64,000 bases of DNA from Streptomyces deccanensis. Its GTDB lineage: Bacteria; Actinomycetota; Actinomycetes; Streptomycetales; Streptomycetaceae. The stretch is from the NCBI RefSeq assembly GCF_022385335.1, contig NZ_CP092431.1, forward strand, positions 5,394,001 through 5,458,000, in the 5' to 3' direction. The first letter of the stretch is position 1, and each line of letters starts with the position of its first letter. A model generated the notes under the pieces. The model was not told where the DNA came from and did no database searches. It saw nothing but the letters and a program-made list of their open reading frames with translations. Made by a program: the position numbers and the translations under genes. Positions 32,449 to 40,736 of the stretch are shown here, piece after piece.

Positions 32449-32502
32449 CCCGGTGTGAACGCGACCAGAATGGGTCGCACGAGGACCGAGGAGAGAACGA
32501 CG

Positions 32503-32910
32503 ATGGCCAAGTACCTGCTGCTGAAGCACTACCGAGGCGCCCCGGCTCCGGTCAACGACGTGCCGATGGACCAGTGGAGCCCGGAAGAGATCTCGGCACA
32601 CATGCAGTACATGAACGACTTCGCCGCCCGGCTGGAGAAGACCGGCGAGTTCGTCGACGGCCAGGCGCTCGCGCCCGAGGGGACGTGGGTCCGCTACGAC
32701 GGGGAGGGGCGCCCGCCGGTCACCGACGGCCCGTTCGCGGAGACCAAGGACCTCATCGCCGGCTGGATGATCATCGACGTCGACAGTTACGAGCGCGCCG
32801 TCGAGCTGGCCGGGGAACTGTCCGCCGCCCCCGGCGCGGGCGGCAAGCCGATCCACGAGTGGCTGGAGGTACGCCCGTTCTACGGCGTGCAGCCGACCAT
32901 CACGGAGTGA
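32503..32910 (+). CDS. YciI/DGPF-domain protein (ECF42 partner)
   Basis: A 135-aa protein: MAKYLLLKHYRGAPAP, HMQYMNDFAARLEKTGEFVDGQALAP, then PPVTDGPFAETKDLIAGWMIIDVDSYERAVELAGELSAAPGAGGKPIHEWLEVRPF. The DGPF motif defines this YCII subfamily. DGPF proteins are encoded next to ECF42 sigma factors and are the main regulon members; the biochemical role is unsolved. GAGGAGAG precedes ATG 32503. The sigma factor gene begins 17 bases after its stop, so they form an operon under the TGTCGA promoter. Confidence 0.92.
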   Translation: MAKYLLLKHYRGAPAPVNDVPMDQWSPEEISAHMQYMNDFAARLEKTGEFVDGQALAPEGTWVRYDGEGRPPVTDGPFAETKDLIAGWMIIDVDSYERAVELAGELSAAPGAGGKPIHEWLEVRPFYGVQPTITE

Positions 32911-32927
32911 CGTCCCAGGGGTTCACG

Positions 32928-34184
32928 ATGTCCACGGGTTCTACGGGTTCTACGGGTTCTACGGGTTCCGTCGGTTCCACCGGTTCCACGGCTTCTACCG
33001 GTTCCACCGAGTCCACCGGTTCCGGTCCCACCATGGACGCGGTCCACCTCAGAACCCTCACGCCCAGCGTGCTCACCGTCCTCGTCCGCCGCGGAGCCGA
33101 CTTCGCGGCGGCCGAGGACGCCGTGCAGGACGCCCTGGTCGAGGCCCTCCGGGTCTGGCCGGCCGACCCGCCGAAGGATCCCAAGGGCTGGCTGATCACC
33201 GTGGCCTGGCGCAAGTTCCTCGACGCGGCCCGCGCCGACGCCGCCCGCCGCCGGCGCGAGGACCGCGTCGAGGAGGAGCCGCCGGCCGGGCCCGCGCCCG
33301 CCGTGGACGACACGCTCCAGCTCTACTTCCTCTGCGCCCACCCGTCGCTCACCCCCGCGTCGGCGGTCGCGCTCACCCTGCGCGCCGTCGGCGGCCTCAC
33401 CACCCGCCAGATCGCCGAGGCCTACCTCGTGCCCGAGGCGACGATGGCGCAGCGGATCAGCCGGGCCAAGCGGACGGTCTCCGGCGTGCGCCTCGACCGG
33501 CCCGGTGACGTCGCCACCGTGCTGCGCGTGCTCTACCTCGTGTTCAACGAGGGCTACTCCGGCGACGTCGACCTCGCGGCCGAGGCCATCCGGCTCACCC
33601 GGCAGCTCGCGGCCGCGATCGACCACCCCGAGGTCGCCGGCCTGCTCGCCCTCATGCTGCTCCACCACGCGCGCCGTGCCGCCCGGACCGCGCCCGACGG
33701 CAGCCTGGTGCCGCTCGCCGAGCAGGACCGAGGGCGCTGGGACACCCGTCTCATCGCCGAGGGCGTCGAGATCCTCCAGGCCGCCCTCGCCCGCGACCGG
33801 CTCGGCGAGTTCCAGGCCCAGGCCGCCGTCGCCGCCCTGCACGCCGACGCGCCCACCGCCGCCGAGACCGACTGGGTGCAGATCGTCGAGTGGTACGACG
33901 AGTTGGCGGCTCTGACCGACAACCCGATCGTCCGGCTCAACCGCGCGGTCGCCGTGGGCGAGGCCGACGGACCCCGCGCCGGTCTGGCCGCGCTCGCCGA
34001 ACTGGACGCCTCGCTGCCCCGCCACACCGCGGTCGCGGCCCACCTCCACGAGCGCGACGGCGACCTGACCACGGCCGCACGGCTGTACGCCGAGGCCGCC
34101 CACAAGGCCCCCAACCTCGCCGAACGCGCCCACCTCACCCGCCAGGCCGCCCGCCTCAACGCCCGCCTCAACGCCCGCTCCTGA
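32928..34184 (+). CDS. ECF42-group RNA polymerase sigma factor
   Basis: A 418-aa ECF sigma factor. Sigma2: LRTLTPSVLTVLVRRGADFAAAEDAVQDALVEALRVWP, with DPKGWLITVAWRKFLDAARAD. Sigma4: PSLTPASAVALTLRAVGGLTTRQIAEAYLVPEATMAQRISRAKRTV. A long C-terminal helical (DUF6596/TPR-like) extension (about 180-418) carries LVFNEGYSGDVDLAAEAIRLTRQL and LNRAVAVGEADGPRAGLAAL. This extension and the DGPF partner define ECF42, which has no anti-sigma factor. The first 35 residues are an S-T-G repeat encoded by GGTTCTACG units; starting at ATG 33033 would exclude them. ATG 32928 has only a weak ribosome-binding site, so coupling to the DGPF gene may drive translation. Confidence 0.9.
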   Translation: MSTGSTGSTGSTGSVGSTGSTASTGSTESTGSGPTMDAVHLRTLTPSVLTVLVRRGADFAAAEDAVQDALVEALRVWPADPPKDPKGWLITVAWRKFLDAARADAARRRREDRVEEEPPAGPAPAVDDTLQLYFLCAHPSLTPASAVALTLRAVGGLTTRQIAEAYLVPEATMAQRISRAKRTVSGVRLDRPGDVATVLRVLYLVFNEGYSGDVDLAAEAIRLTRQLAAAIDHPEVAGLLALMLLHHARRAARTAPDGSLVPLAEQDRGRWDTRLIAEGVEILQAALARDRLGEFQAQAAVAALHADAPTAAETDWVQIVEWYDELAALTDNPIVRLNRAVAVGEADGPRAGLAALAELDASLPRHTAVAAHLHERDGDLTTAARLYAEAAHKAPNLAERAHLTRQAARLNARLNARS

Positions 34185-34402
34185 GGCACACCGCCCGCAT
34201 ATCACCGCCACCGGTACAAGGCCCGCACCACAGAGCGTTCACGGTGTTCACATGCTCAGACAGGTGTCACTTCCTCGGATCGGACCTTCCCAAGTCGCCC
34301 CGTAAACCTGCTCGCTCGTGTCCGCCATGGTTCATCCATGTGAACAAAATTCTGCGCGTTCTATTGACGTGCCCAGCTCACCCCCCGACACTCCCACCCA
34401 GG

Positions 34403-34414
34403 GAAAGCGCTTTC
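34403..34414. promoter_or_regulatory. Palindrome upstream of the pectate lyase gene
   Basis: GAAAGCGCTTTC is a perfect 12-bp palindrome with central CG and A-tracts on either side, the look of a LacI-family operator. It is 49 bases before the PL9 start codon. No regulator is adjacent. Confidence 0.55.
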
Positions 34415-34463
34415 TGCATGCACTTCGGACCGCATTCTGGATCTCATCCCTGGAGACCGAACG

Positions 34464-36044
34464 ATGCAATCGACGCACGTGAGACCCGTCATGGCGACGG
34501 CGAGCGCAGGCCTGGTGGCAGGACTGCTGGTCGCGCTGTCCGGTACGGCGGCGCAGGCCGCGACCACCCGGTACGAGGCCGAGTCGGCCCCGGCCGTCTG
34601 CACCGGGACGATCGACTCCGACTGGACCGGATACTCGGGCAGCGGATTCTGCAACGGCACCAACGCCGCAGGCGCCTACGCGCAGTTCACCGTGACCGCA
34701 CCCGCATCGGGCACGGCGACCCTGTCCGTCCGGTTCGCCAACGGCACCACGGCCGTACGGGCCGCGAGCGTCACCGTGAACGGGACGACCGCCGCGACCA
34801 CGTCCTTCGAGAGCACCGGCACCTGGACGGCGTGGACCACCAAGACGCTGACCGTGCCGGTGACGTCGGGCAGCAACGTCATCCGGATCAACCCGACGTC
34901 CGCCACCGGGCTCCCCAACCTTGACTATCTCGACGCGAACGTGCCCGAAGGCGGCGGCACCACCCCGCCGCCGTCGAGTTCCGCCCTCTACGTCGCGCCC
35001 AACGGGACCGACGGCGCGGCGGGCACCGTCTCCGCCCCCACCACCCTCACCTCGGCCATCAGCCGGATCACGGCGGGCGGGACGATCTACCTGCGCGGCG
35101 GCACCTACGCCCACGCGTCGACCGTCACGATCCCCGTCGGCAGCTCCGGCACCTCCGCCGCCCGCACCACCCTGACCGCCTACCCGGGCGAGACGCCGGT
35201 CCTCAACTTCTCGGCCCAGAGCGAGAGTTCGTCGAACCGGGGGCTCCAGCTCAACGCCTCGTACTGGCACGTCAAGGGCCTCGTCGTCGAGCGGGCCGGC
35301 GACAACGGCATCTACGTCGGCGGCAGCAACAACGTCATCGAGCGCACGGTGACCCGCTTCAACCGTGACACCGGGCTCCAGCTCGGCCGGATCGCCTCCA
35401 CCTCGCCGAGCAGCGAGTGGCCCGCCAACAACCTCATCCTGAGCGCTGAGTCGCACGACAACGCCGACTCCGACGGCGAGGACGCGGACGGGTTCGCGGC
35501 GAAGCTGACGACCGGGCCCGGGAACGTGTTCCGGTACGCCGTCGCCCACAACAACATCGACGACGGCTGGGACCTCTACACCAAGCCGGACACCGGCCCC
35601 ATCGGTCCGGTGACCATCGAGGACTCCCTCGCCTACGAGAACGGCACACTCAGCGACGGCTCGCAGGCCGGCAACGGCGACCGCAACGGCTACAAGCTCG
35701 GCGGCGACGACATCGCGGTGAACCACATCGTCCGGCGCAGTATCGCCTACGACAACGGCAAGCACGGTTTCACGTGGAACAGCAACCCGGGCACCATGGC
35801 GGTCTCCGGCAACGTGAGCATCGACAACACCGAGCGGAACTTCAACTTCGACGGCGGTACGTCGGTGTTCCGCGACAACACCTCGTGCCGTAGCGGGAGC
35901 GGGACCAACGACCGGATCATCGGCAGCTCCGACAGCTCCAACCAGTTCTGGTCCGGGACGAACGGGTCCCGGTGCTCCTCGTACGCCGGCGGCCTGCACT
36001 GGTCCTTCGGCGGCGACGGCAAGCTGAACGTCAGCTTCGGCTAG
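34464..36044 (+). CDS. Secreted PL9-type pectate lyase with CBM35-like module
   Basis: A 526-aa secreted polysaccharide lyase. The signal peptide is MATASAGLVAGLLVALSGTAAQA. The CBM6/35-like module (about 33-160) has TRYEAESA, YAQFTVTAP, TLSVRFANG and NLDYLDANV. A Pro/Ser linker leads to a right-handed parallel beta-helix: SALYVAPNGTDGAAGTVSAPTTL, TIYLRGGTY, YWHVKGLVVERAGDNGIYVGGSNNVIE, and DADGFAAKLTTGPGNVFRYAVAHNNIDDGWDLYTK, the PL9 active-site region. PL9 enzymes cleave pectate by beta-elimination with calcium; those residues appear present. A GGAGACC site precedes ATG 34464. Monocistronic, with a strong terminator. Confidence 0.88.
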   Translation: MQSTHVRPVMATASAGLVAGLLVALSGTAAQAATTRYEAESAPAVCTGTIDSDWTGYSGSGFCNGTNAAGAYAQFTVTAPASGTATLSVRFANGTTAVRAASVTVNGTTAATTSFESTGTWTAWTTKTLTVPVTSGSNVIRINPTSATGLPNLDYLDANVPEGGGTTPPPSSSALYVAPNGTDGAAGTVSAPTTLTSAISRITAGGTIYLRGGTYAHASTVTIPVGSSGTSAARTTLTAYPGETPVLNFSAQSESSSNRGLQLNASYWHVKGLVVERAGDNGIYVGGSNNVIERTVTRFNRDTGLQLGRIASTSPSSEWPANNLILSAESHDNADSDGEDADGFAAKLTTGPGNVFRYAVAHNNIDDGWDLYTKPDTGPIGPVTIEDSLAYENGTLSDGSQAGNGDRNGYKLGGDDIAVNHIVRRSIAYDNGKHGFTWNSNPGTMAVSGNVSIDNTERNFNFDGGTSVFRDNTSCRSGSGTNDRIIGSSDSSNQFWSGTNGSRCSSYAGGLHWSFGGDGKLNVSFG

Positions 36045-36048
36045 CCGG

Positions 36049-36099
36049 ACGCGCGTGCCGTGCCGGCCGTCCCGACGAAGGCCGGCACGGCACGCGCGT
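36049..36099. terminator. 20-bp perfect stem terminator
   Basis: A perfect 20-bp stem (36049-36068 with 36080-36099) and an 11-base loop start five bases after the PL9 stop. It lies 65 bases before the stop of the convergent VOC gene and may serve both. Confidence 0.93.
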
Positions 36100-36163
36100 A
36101 CGCCTCCGGGCGAGCGGGCCCAGCCGCGGGCTGTCGGCGGTCAGCCGCACGGGCCGTCGGCGC

Positions 36164-36577
36164 TCAGCCCTGCGGCTCGCTGATGTTGACCATCCACGGG
36201 ACGCCGAAGCGGTCCGTGCACATGCCGAAGACGTCGCCCCACATCTGCTTGTCGAGCGGGACGGTGACGGTGCCGCCGGCGGAGAGCTTCTCCCAGTAGC
36301 CGCGCAGCTCGGTGTCGTCCTCGCCGCTGAGGCTGACGGAGAATCCGCCGCCGCCCTGGTACTCCATGCCGGGCGGGGTGTCGGCGCCCATGAGTGTGAA
36401 GCCGTTCGGCGCCTCCAGCATGCCGTGCATGATCTTGTCGGACTCCGGGGCGTCGGGCTGGCCGAAGTTGCCGAAGGTGTGCAGCGTCAGCTCGCCGCCG
36501 AAGACCTCCTTGTAGAACTCCATCGCCTGCCGGGCGTCGCCGTCGAAACTGAGGTAGGGGTTGAGCCGCGAGACCAT
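36164..36577 (-). CDS. PhnB-like VOC family protein
   Basis: A 137-aa VOC protein of the PhnB/3-demethylubiquinone-methyltransferase-like group: NPYLSFDGDARQAMEFYKEVFGGELTLHTFGNFG, IMHGMLEAPNGFTLMGADTPP, SGEDDTELRGYWEKLSAGGTVTVPLDKQMWGDVFGMCTDRFGVPWMVNI. These features are typical of the subfamily, which is common in Streptomyces and has no fixed function. ATG 36577 follows GGGAGG. Monocistronic. Confidence 0.9.
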   Translation of the reverse strand: MVSRLNPYLSFDGDARQAMEFYKEVFGGELTLHTFGNFGQPDAPESDKIMHGMLEAPNGFTLMGADTPPGMEYQGGGGFSVSLSGEDDTELRGYWEKLSAGGTVTVPLDKQMWGDVFGMCTDRFGVPWMVNISEPQG

Positions 36578-36685
36578 GAGAACCTCCCTGAAACGGACAA
36601 ACGGGCGTACGGTCGGTTGTCCGGAGACTAGCCCCCGGCACTGACAACGGCATGCCGGGAGCGGCGGCGCGGTCTCCCGGGGGCG

Positions 36686-37567
36686 TCAGACCTTCGTCGG
36701 CTCCAGGTCCGTGTTGGCTATCTGGGAGGCCAGCTTCGGGCGGACCGTGAGGAGGTCGGCGGCGATCGGGTCGTGGAAGTACTTCCGGTAGAGCTTGACG
36801 TACGTGCCGTCGTCGATCATCGCGTCGATCTGGGTGTCGAGGTCCTTCACGAGCTGCGGGTCCCCGTTCTTGCGGAGCGGGAAGGCGCTGCCCTGGAGGC
36901 TGTCGAGTTCCACGGCGACCCGGACGGGATGCTGCTCGGCGTACTCGTCCGCGTCGGCGCCGCCGAGGACGACCGCGTCGACGCCGCCGGAGAGGAGCTG
37001 GGTGATCAGGGCGGTCTGGTCCTTGAACTTCACGAGCTGCGCCTTCCCCATCTCCCGGTTGACGAAGGTCTCCTGGACCGAGCCGCTGACCGCGCCGACC
37101 CGGCGGCCCTCGAAGTCCTGGAGCCTGGAGAACTCGCTCGCCTTGCCCGTCTTGAGGGTGACCACGTCGGTGAAGCCCCAGTAGTAGGGCTCCGTGAAGG
37201 CGACCTGCTTCTTGCGTTCGGCCGTGGCGCCCACACCGGCCACCCCGATGTCGTACTGCCCGGCGGACAGGCCCGCGAGGATGCCCTGGAGGTTGGTCGT
37301 CTTGTACTCGACCTTCACCCCGAGGCGTTCCGCGGCCTCGTTCATCAGGTCCACGGCGAACCCGCTGGGCCTGCCGGAGGCGTCCGTGACGGCGAAGGGC
37401 GGCTGTTCGGCCTGCGTGGCGGCGGTGATCACGCCGTCGCGGACGAGGTCGTAGGAGTCGGTCGCGGAACCCGCCGCCTCGCTGTCGCCGCCGCAGCCGG
37501 TGAGCGGGAGCAGCAGGACGAGCGCGAGGGCGGAGGTGGCGGTGCCGGTCAGCAGTCTTCTGGGCAT
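36686..37567 (-). CDS. Polar amino-acid ABC transporter substrate-binding lipoprotein
   Basis: A 293-aa lipoprotein with signal peptide LLTGTATSALALVLLLPLTGC; the lipobox LTGC gives lipidation at Cys25. The binding-protein family 3 fold follows: GVITAATQAEQPPFAVTDASGRPSGFAVDLMNEAAERLGVKVEYKTTNLQGILAGLSAGQYDIGVAGVGATAERKKQVAFTEPYY, then GRRVGAVSGSVQETFV. It captures a polar amino acid or derivative outside the membrane. It is the last gene of an operon with ATPase, permease and M20 peptidase. ATG 37567 is chosen because upstream codons lack a signal peptide. Confidence 0.92.
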   Translation of the reverse strand: MPRRLLTGTATSALALVLLLPLTGCGGDSEAAGSATDSYDLVRDGVITAATQAEQPPFAVTDASGRPSGFAVDLMNEAAERLGVKVEYKTTNLQGILAGLSAGQYDIGVAGVGATAERKKQVAFTEPYYWGFTDVVTLKTGKASEFSRLQDFEGRRVGAVSGSVQETFVNREMGKAQLVKFKDQTALITQLLSGGVDAVVLGGADADEYAEQHPVRVAVELDSLQGSAFPLRKNGDPQLVKDLDTQIDAMIDDGTYVKLYRKYFHDPIAADLLTVRPKLASQIANTDLEPTKV

Positions 37568-37619
37568 GGCTGTTCTTCCTTCTACGGGTGGACCGGGGTG
37601 GGTTCGGCAGGGGGCGGTT

Positions 37620-38402
37620 TCACAGGACCTGGGAGAGGAACTGCCGCAGCCGGGGGTGCCGGGCGTCCTCGAAGAGGCGGTCGGGGGTGTCGATCTCGGC
37701 GAGGCGGCCGTCGTCCATGAACGCGACACGGTCGGCGGCCTCGCGGGCGAAGCCCATCTCGTGGGTGACGACGGCCATGGTCATGCCGCCGGACGCGAGG
37801 TCCCGCATGACGGCGAGGACGTCCTTGACCAGCTCGGGGTCGAGGGCGGAGGTGGCCTCGTCGAAGAGCATCACCTCCGGTTCCATGGCGAGCGCGCGGG
37901 CGATGGCGACACGCTGCTGCTGGCCGCCGGAGAGCCGGCCGGGTCGCTGCGCCGCGAAGGAGGCGAGGCCGACCTCGGCGAGACGGCGGTGGGCGATCTC
38001 CCGGGCCTTCTCGCGGCCCATGCCCTTGACCGAGGTCAGGGCGACGGAGACATTGCGCTCGACGCTCATGTGCGGGAACAGGTTGAAGTGCTGGAACACC
38101 ATGCCGATCCGGGCGCGGGCCCCGTCCACGTCGGCGTGCGGGGAGGTCAGACAGGTCTCGCCGAGCCAGATCTCTCCCGAGTCGGGGGTCTCCAGCAGGT
38201 TGAGGCACTTCAGCAGCGTGGACTTGCCCGAGCCGGACGGGCCGATGAGGCACAGGGTCTCGCCCCGGCGGACGTCGAGGGTGATGTCCCGCAGCACGGT
38301 CGTCCTGCCGTAGCTCTTGACCAGGCCGACGACCTGGAGGGCGGCGGGCGGGGAGGGTGTGACGGTCACGCCGACCGGGCCGGGCGGGTTGGTCGTGGTC
38401 AT
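37620..38402 (-). CDS. Amino-acid ABC transporter ATP-binding protein (GlnQ type)
   Basis: A 260-aa ATPase: Walker [22 protein letters not shown]-loop [17 protein letters not shown], signature [15 protein letters not shown], Walker [18 protein letters not shown]-loop [21 protein letters not shown]. The KCLNLLE, HFNLFPH and [20 protein letters not shown] wording is characteristic of the polar amino-acid (PAAT) subfamily. ATG 38402 overlaps the permease stop (ATGA), so the two are translationally coupled. It energises uptake together with the permease and binding protein. Confidence 0.95.
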   Translation of the reverse strand: MTTTNPPGPVGVTVTPSPPAALQVVGLVKSYGRTTVLRDITLDVRRGETLCLIGPSGSGKSTLLKCLNLLETPDSGEIWLGETCLTSPHADVDGARARIGMVFQHFNLFPHMSVERNVSVALTSVKGMGREKAREIAHRRLAEVGLASFAAQRPGRLSGGQQQRVAIARALAMEPEVMLFDEATSALDPELVKDVLAVMRDLASGGMTMAVVTHEMGFAREAADRVAFMDDGRLAEIDTPDRLFEDARHPRLRQFLSQVL

Positions 38403-39229
38403 CGGGACTCTCCTCCTCTGGCCCCGCCGGCTCGCACGGCGGGCTTCGGTACGTCCGGCTCGGTGGGCGTGGGCTCCGGTGGCGCCGAGTCGGGGTGCGG
38501 GCCCTCGCGCAGCCGGCGGTCCAGGTGGTTGACGAAGTAGGTGAGCGGGATCGTGAGCGCGAGATAGCTGATGCCGGCCGCGATGAGGGGGGAGGAGTTG
38601 TACGTACGGGCCACCTCCTCCTGCGCGATGAAGTACAGCTCGCGCTGCCCGGCCGCGAGGCCGAGGAGGTAGACCAGCGAACTCTCCTTGATGTCCTTCA
38701 CGAACTGGCCCGCCATGGCCGGCAGCACACGGCGGACGCCCTGCGGTACGACGACCAGCCGCATCGCCGTCAGATAGCTCATGCCGAGGCTGCGGGCCGC
38801 CTGCAGCTGGCCGGCGTCGACGCTCTGGATCCCGGAGCGGAAGATCTCCGCCGTGTAGGCGCCCGAGATGATGCCGATCGCGAGGATGGCGTAGCCGAAC
38901 GGGTCGGTGCCGAAGGGCCGGATGCCGGCGGCGGGCAGGCCCACCCCGACCAGCATCACCGTGATGATCACGGGCAGGCCCCGGAAGACGTCGACGTAGA
39001 GGCGGGCGGGGAGCCGTACCCACCAGCGTTTCGACAGCAGCAGCATCGCCGCGAGCAGGGCGATCACGATGCCCAGGACGATCGCGCCCGCCGCGATGAC
39101 CAGGGTGTTCAGCAGGCCCTCGGTGAGGAGCCGGGGGAAGGTGCGGGCGATGAGGTCCCAGTCGAAGAAGGTGTCGACGAGGGCGTTGGAGGCGGTCGTG
39201 GACGGCGTGGGTGCGAGCGGCGCGGTCAT
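38399..39229 (-). CDS. Amino-acid ABC transporter permease
   Basis: A 276-aa permease of the His/Glu/Gln/Arg/opine group: [54 protein letters not shown], and the EAA loop [58 protein letters not shown]. There are five to six membrane segments, with a charged, Pro-rich C-terminal tail ([18 protein letters not shown]). Its ATG 39229 overlaps the M20 stop and its stop overlaps the ATPase start (both ATGA). A single permease gene suggests it forms a homodimer. Confidence 0.93.
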   Translation of the reverse strand: MTAPLAPTPSTTASNALVDTFFDWDLIARTFPRLLTEGLLNTLVIAAGAIVLGIVIALLAAMLLLSKRWWVRLPARLYVDVFRGLPVIITVMLVGVGLPAAGIRPFGTDPFGYAILAIGIISGAYTAEIFRSGIQSVDAGQLQAARSLGMSYLTAMRLVVVPQGVRRVLPAMAGQFVKDIKESSLVYLLGLAAGQRELYFIAQEEVARTYNSSPLIAAGISYLALTIPLTYFVNHLDRRLREGPHPDSAPPEPTPTEPDVPKPAVRAGGARGGESR

Positions 39230-40494
39230 CGTGACTCCTGACCGGGGGAGGGGTGATGGGCGGAGAGGCCGGCACCGGTGGCGGGGCGGTGGCCTGAGGC
39301 GGTGAACTCCTCGCGGGCCGACGCCAAAAGGGCCGGGTCGGTCAGGAGTTCCAGCGCCAGGGCGGCCAGGGCGGTCGCGATGGTCTCCGTCGCGTCGTGG
39401 GCGCGCGTGCCCCGGGCGGCCTCCCGCATCTGTGCGGAGTGGCCCGGGGTGTCCCGGTCGCAGATCTGGACGTACGGGTGGATCGTCGGGACGACGACGG
39501 AGACGTTGCCGATGTCGGAGGAGCCGGCCGGGTTCGCCGGGGACGGCGGCTCCAGGAGCAGGCCCAGGGCGGCGGCGTGGTCGGCGAGCCGGTCGGCCAG
39601 GACCATGTTGTTCTCGCGCTCGGCGTAGCGGGGCGCGGTCTCCGTGTGCTGTGTCGTGGTGCCGGTCGCGAGGGCCGCGCCCTCCGCCGCCGCGAGCACG
39701 CGGGGCAACAGGGAGTCCAGGGCGGCGGAGGTGGCCTCCCGGACGTAGATGTCGACCTCGGTGCGGTCCGGCACGACGTTCGGGGCGGCGCCGCCGTCCG
39801 CGATGATGCCGTGCACACGGGCCGTGGGCGGCATGAACTGGCGCAGCGAGTCGACCGCCGTGAGGAACAGCTGCGCGGCGGCCGCCGCGGAACGGCCGTC
39901 CCAGGGGGACTTGGCGGCGTGGGCCGCGACGCCGTGGAAGGTCAGCCGCAGGTGACTCGCGGCGAGGGCGTGCCGGGCGCGCAGACCGCGGTCGGCGGGG
40001 TGGAACATCAGCGCCGCGTCCACGTCCCGGAAGACGCCGCGCTCCAGCATCAGGATCTTGCCGCCGCCGCCCTCCTCGCCCGGGGTGCCGATCACCTTGA
40101 GGGTGCCGGGGTGATCGGGGCGTACGGCCGCCACGGCGAGGGCGGCGGTGAGGCCACCGGCGGCGATGAGGTTGTGGCCGCAGCCGTGGCCGATGCCGGG
40201 GAGGGCGTCGTATTCGAGGAGGAGGGCGATCGTGGGGGCGCCGGGTGCGGAGGCGGTTCCGGCGTCTTTGCTCGCGGCTCCCCGGTGGGTGGCGGTGAAC
40301 GCAGTGGGGAGGCCCGCCACGCCCTTGTCGACCTCGAACCCGGCGGTGGCGAGACGGCCGGCCAGTTGCTCGACGGCGTAGTGCTCCTCGAAGCGGGTCT
40401 CCGGGGTGCCGTGCAGATCGAGGCTGAGCTGTTCGAGCGCGGGGCGGCGTTCGCGTACGGCGTCGCGGAGCTCCGCGAGGACAGGAGGGTGCAT
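39226..40494 (-). CDS. M20-family amidohydrolase/peptidase
   Basis: A 422-aa zinc-dependent amidohydrolase of the M20D type: [22 protein letters not shown] at the start, metal site [23 protein letters not shown] and catalytic [30 protein letters not shown]. The dimerisation insert begins [32 protein letters not shown], and [17 protein letters not shown] carries later ligands. These enzymes release amino acids from N-acyl or amide conjugates. It leads the ABC importer operon with ATGA overlap, so a conjugate is probably imported and then hydrolysed. The divergent DUF5937 gene likely regulates it. Confidence 0.93.
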   Translation of the reverse strand: MHPPVLAELRDAVRERRPALEQLSLDLHGTPETRFEEHYAVEQLAGRLATAGFEVDKGVAGLPTAFTATHRGAASKDAGTASAPGAPTIALLLEYDALPGIGHGCGHNLIAAGGLTAALAVAAVRPDHPGTLKVIGTPGEEGGGGKILMLERGVFRDVDAALMFHPADRGLRARHALAASHLRLTFHGVAAHAAKSPWDGRSAAAAAQLFLTAVDSLRQFMPPTARVHGIIADGGAAPNVVPDRTEVDIYVREATSAALDSLLPRVLAAAEGAALATGTTTQHTETAPRYAERENNMVLADRLADHAAALGLLLEPPSPANPAGSSDIGNVSVVVPTIHPYVQICDRDTPGHSAQMREAARGTRAHDATETIATALAALALELLTDPALLASAREEFTASGHRPATGAGLSAHHPSPGQESR

Positions 40495-40651
40495 GGCGAC
40501 TCCGGGAGGTTCTGGGAGGGGCGGGAGCAGAGGAGGGCGTGCGCGGGGAGGTGTTTCGATGCCCGAGACGTCGGGGTTGCCGGAACCGTAGGCCTGCCGG
40601 AGGGGGCTCCCTACGATGGTTGTCGCGGTCGCGGTAACCATCGGCCGGCGG

Positions 40652-40698
40652 ACGGAGAGCCGGACGGTTGGATGGACGGAGAGCCGGACGGTTGGATG
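40652..40698 (+). repeat. 24-bp direct repeat in the M20/DUF5937 promoter region
   Basis: GAGAGCCGGACGGTTGGATG (within a 24-base unit) occurs twice in tandem, starting at 40655 and 40679. It lies between the divergent M20 operon and the DUF5937 gene, just before the latter's TTG start, and may be a direct-repeat binding site. Confidence 0.7.
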
Positions 40699-40736
40699 GA
40701 CGCACCGGACCGCACCGCACTCCACCGGAGGTGCCG

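Noticed and set aside
32931..33030. Repeated GGTTCTACG units as a CRISPR or structural RNA
   Set aside because: They are in-frame codon repeats (Ser-Thr-Gly) at the beginning of the sigma-factor gene, without spacers.
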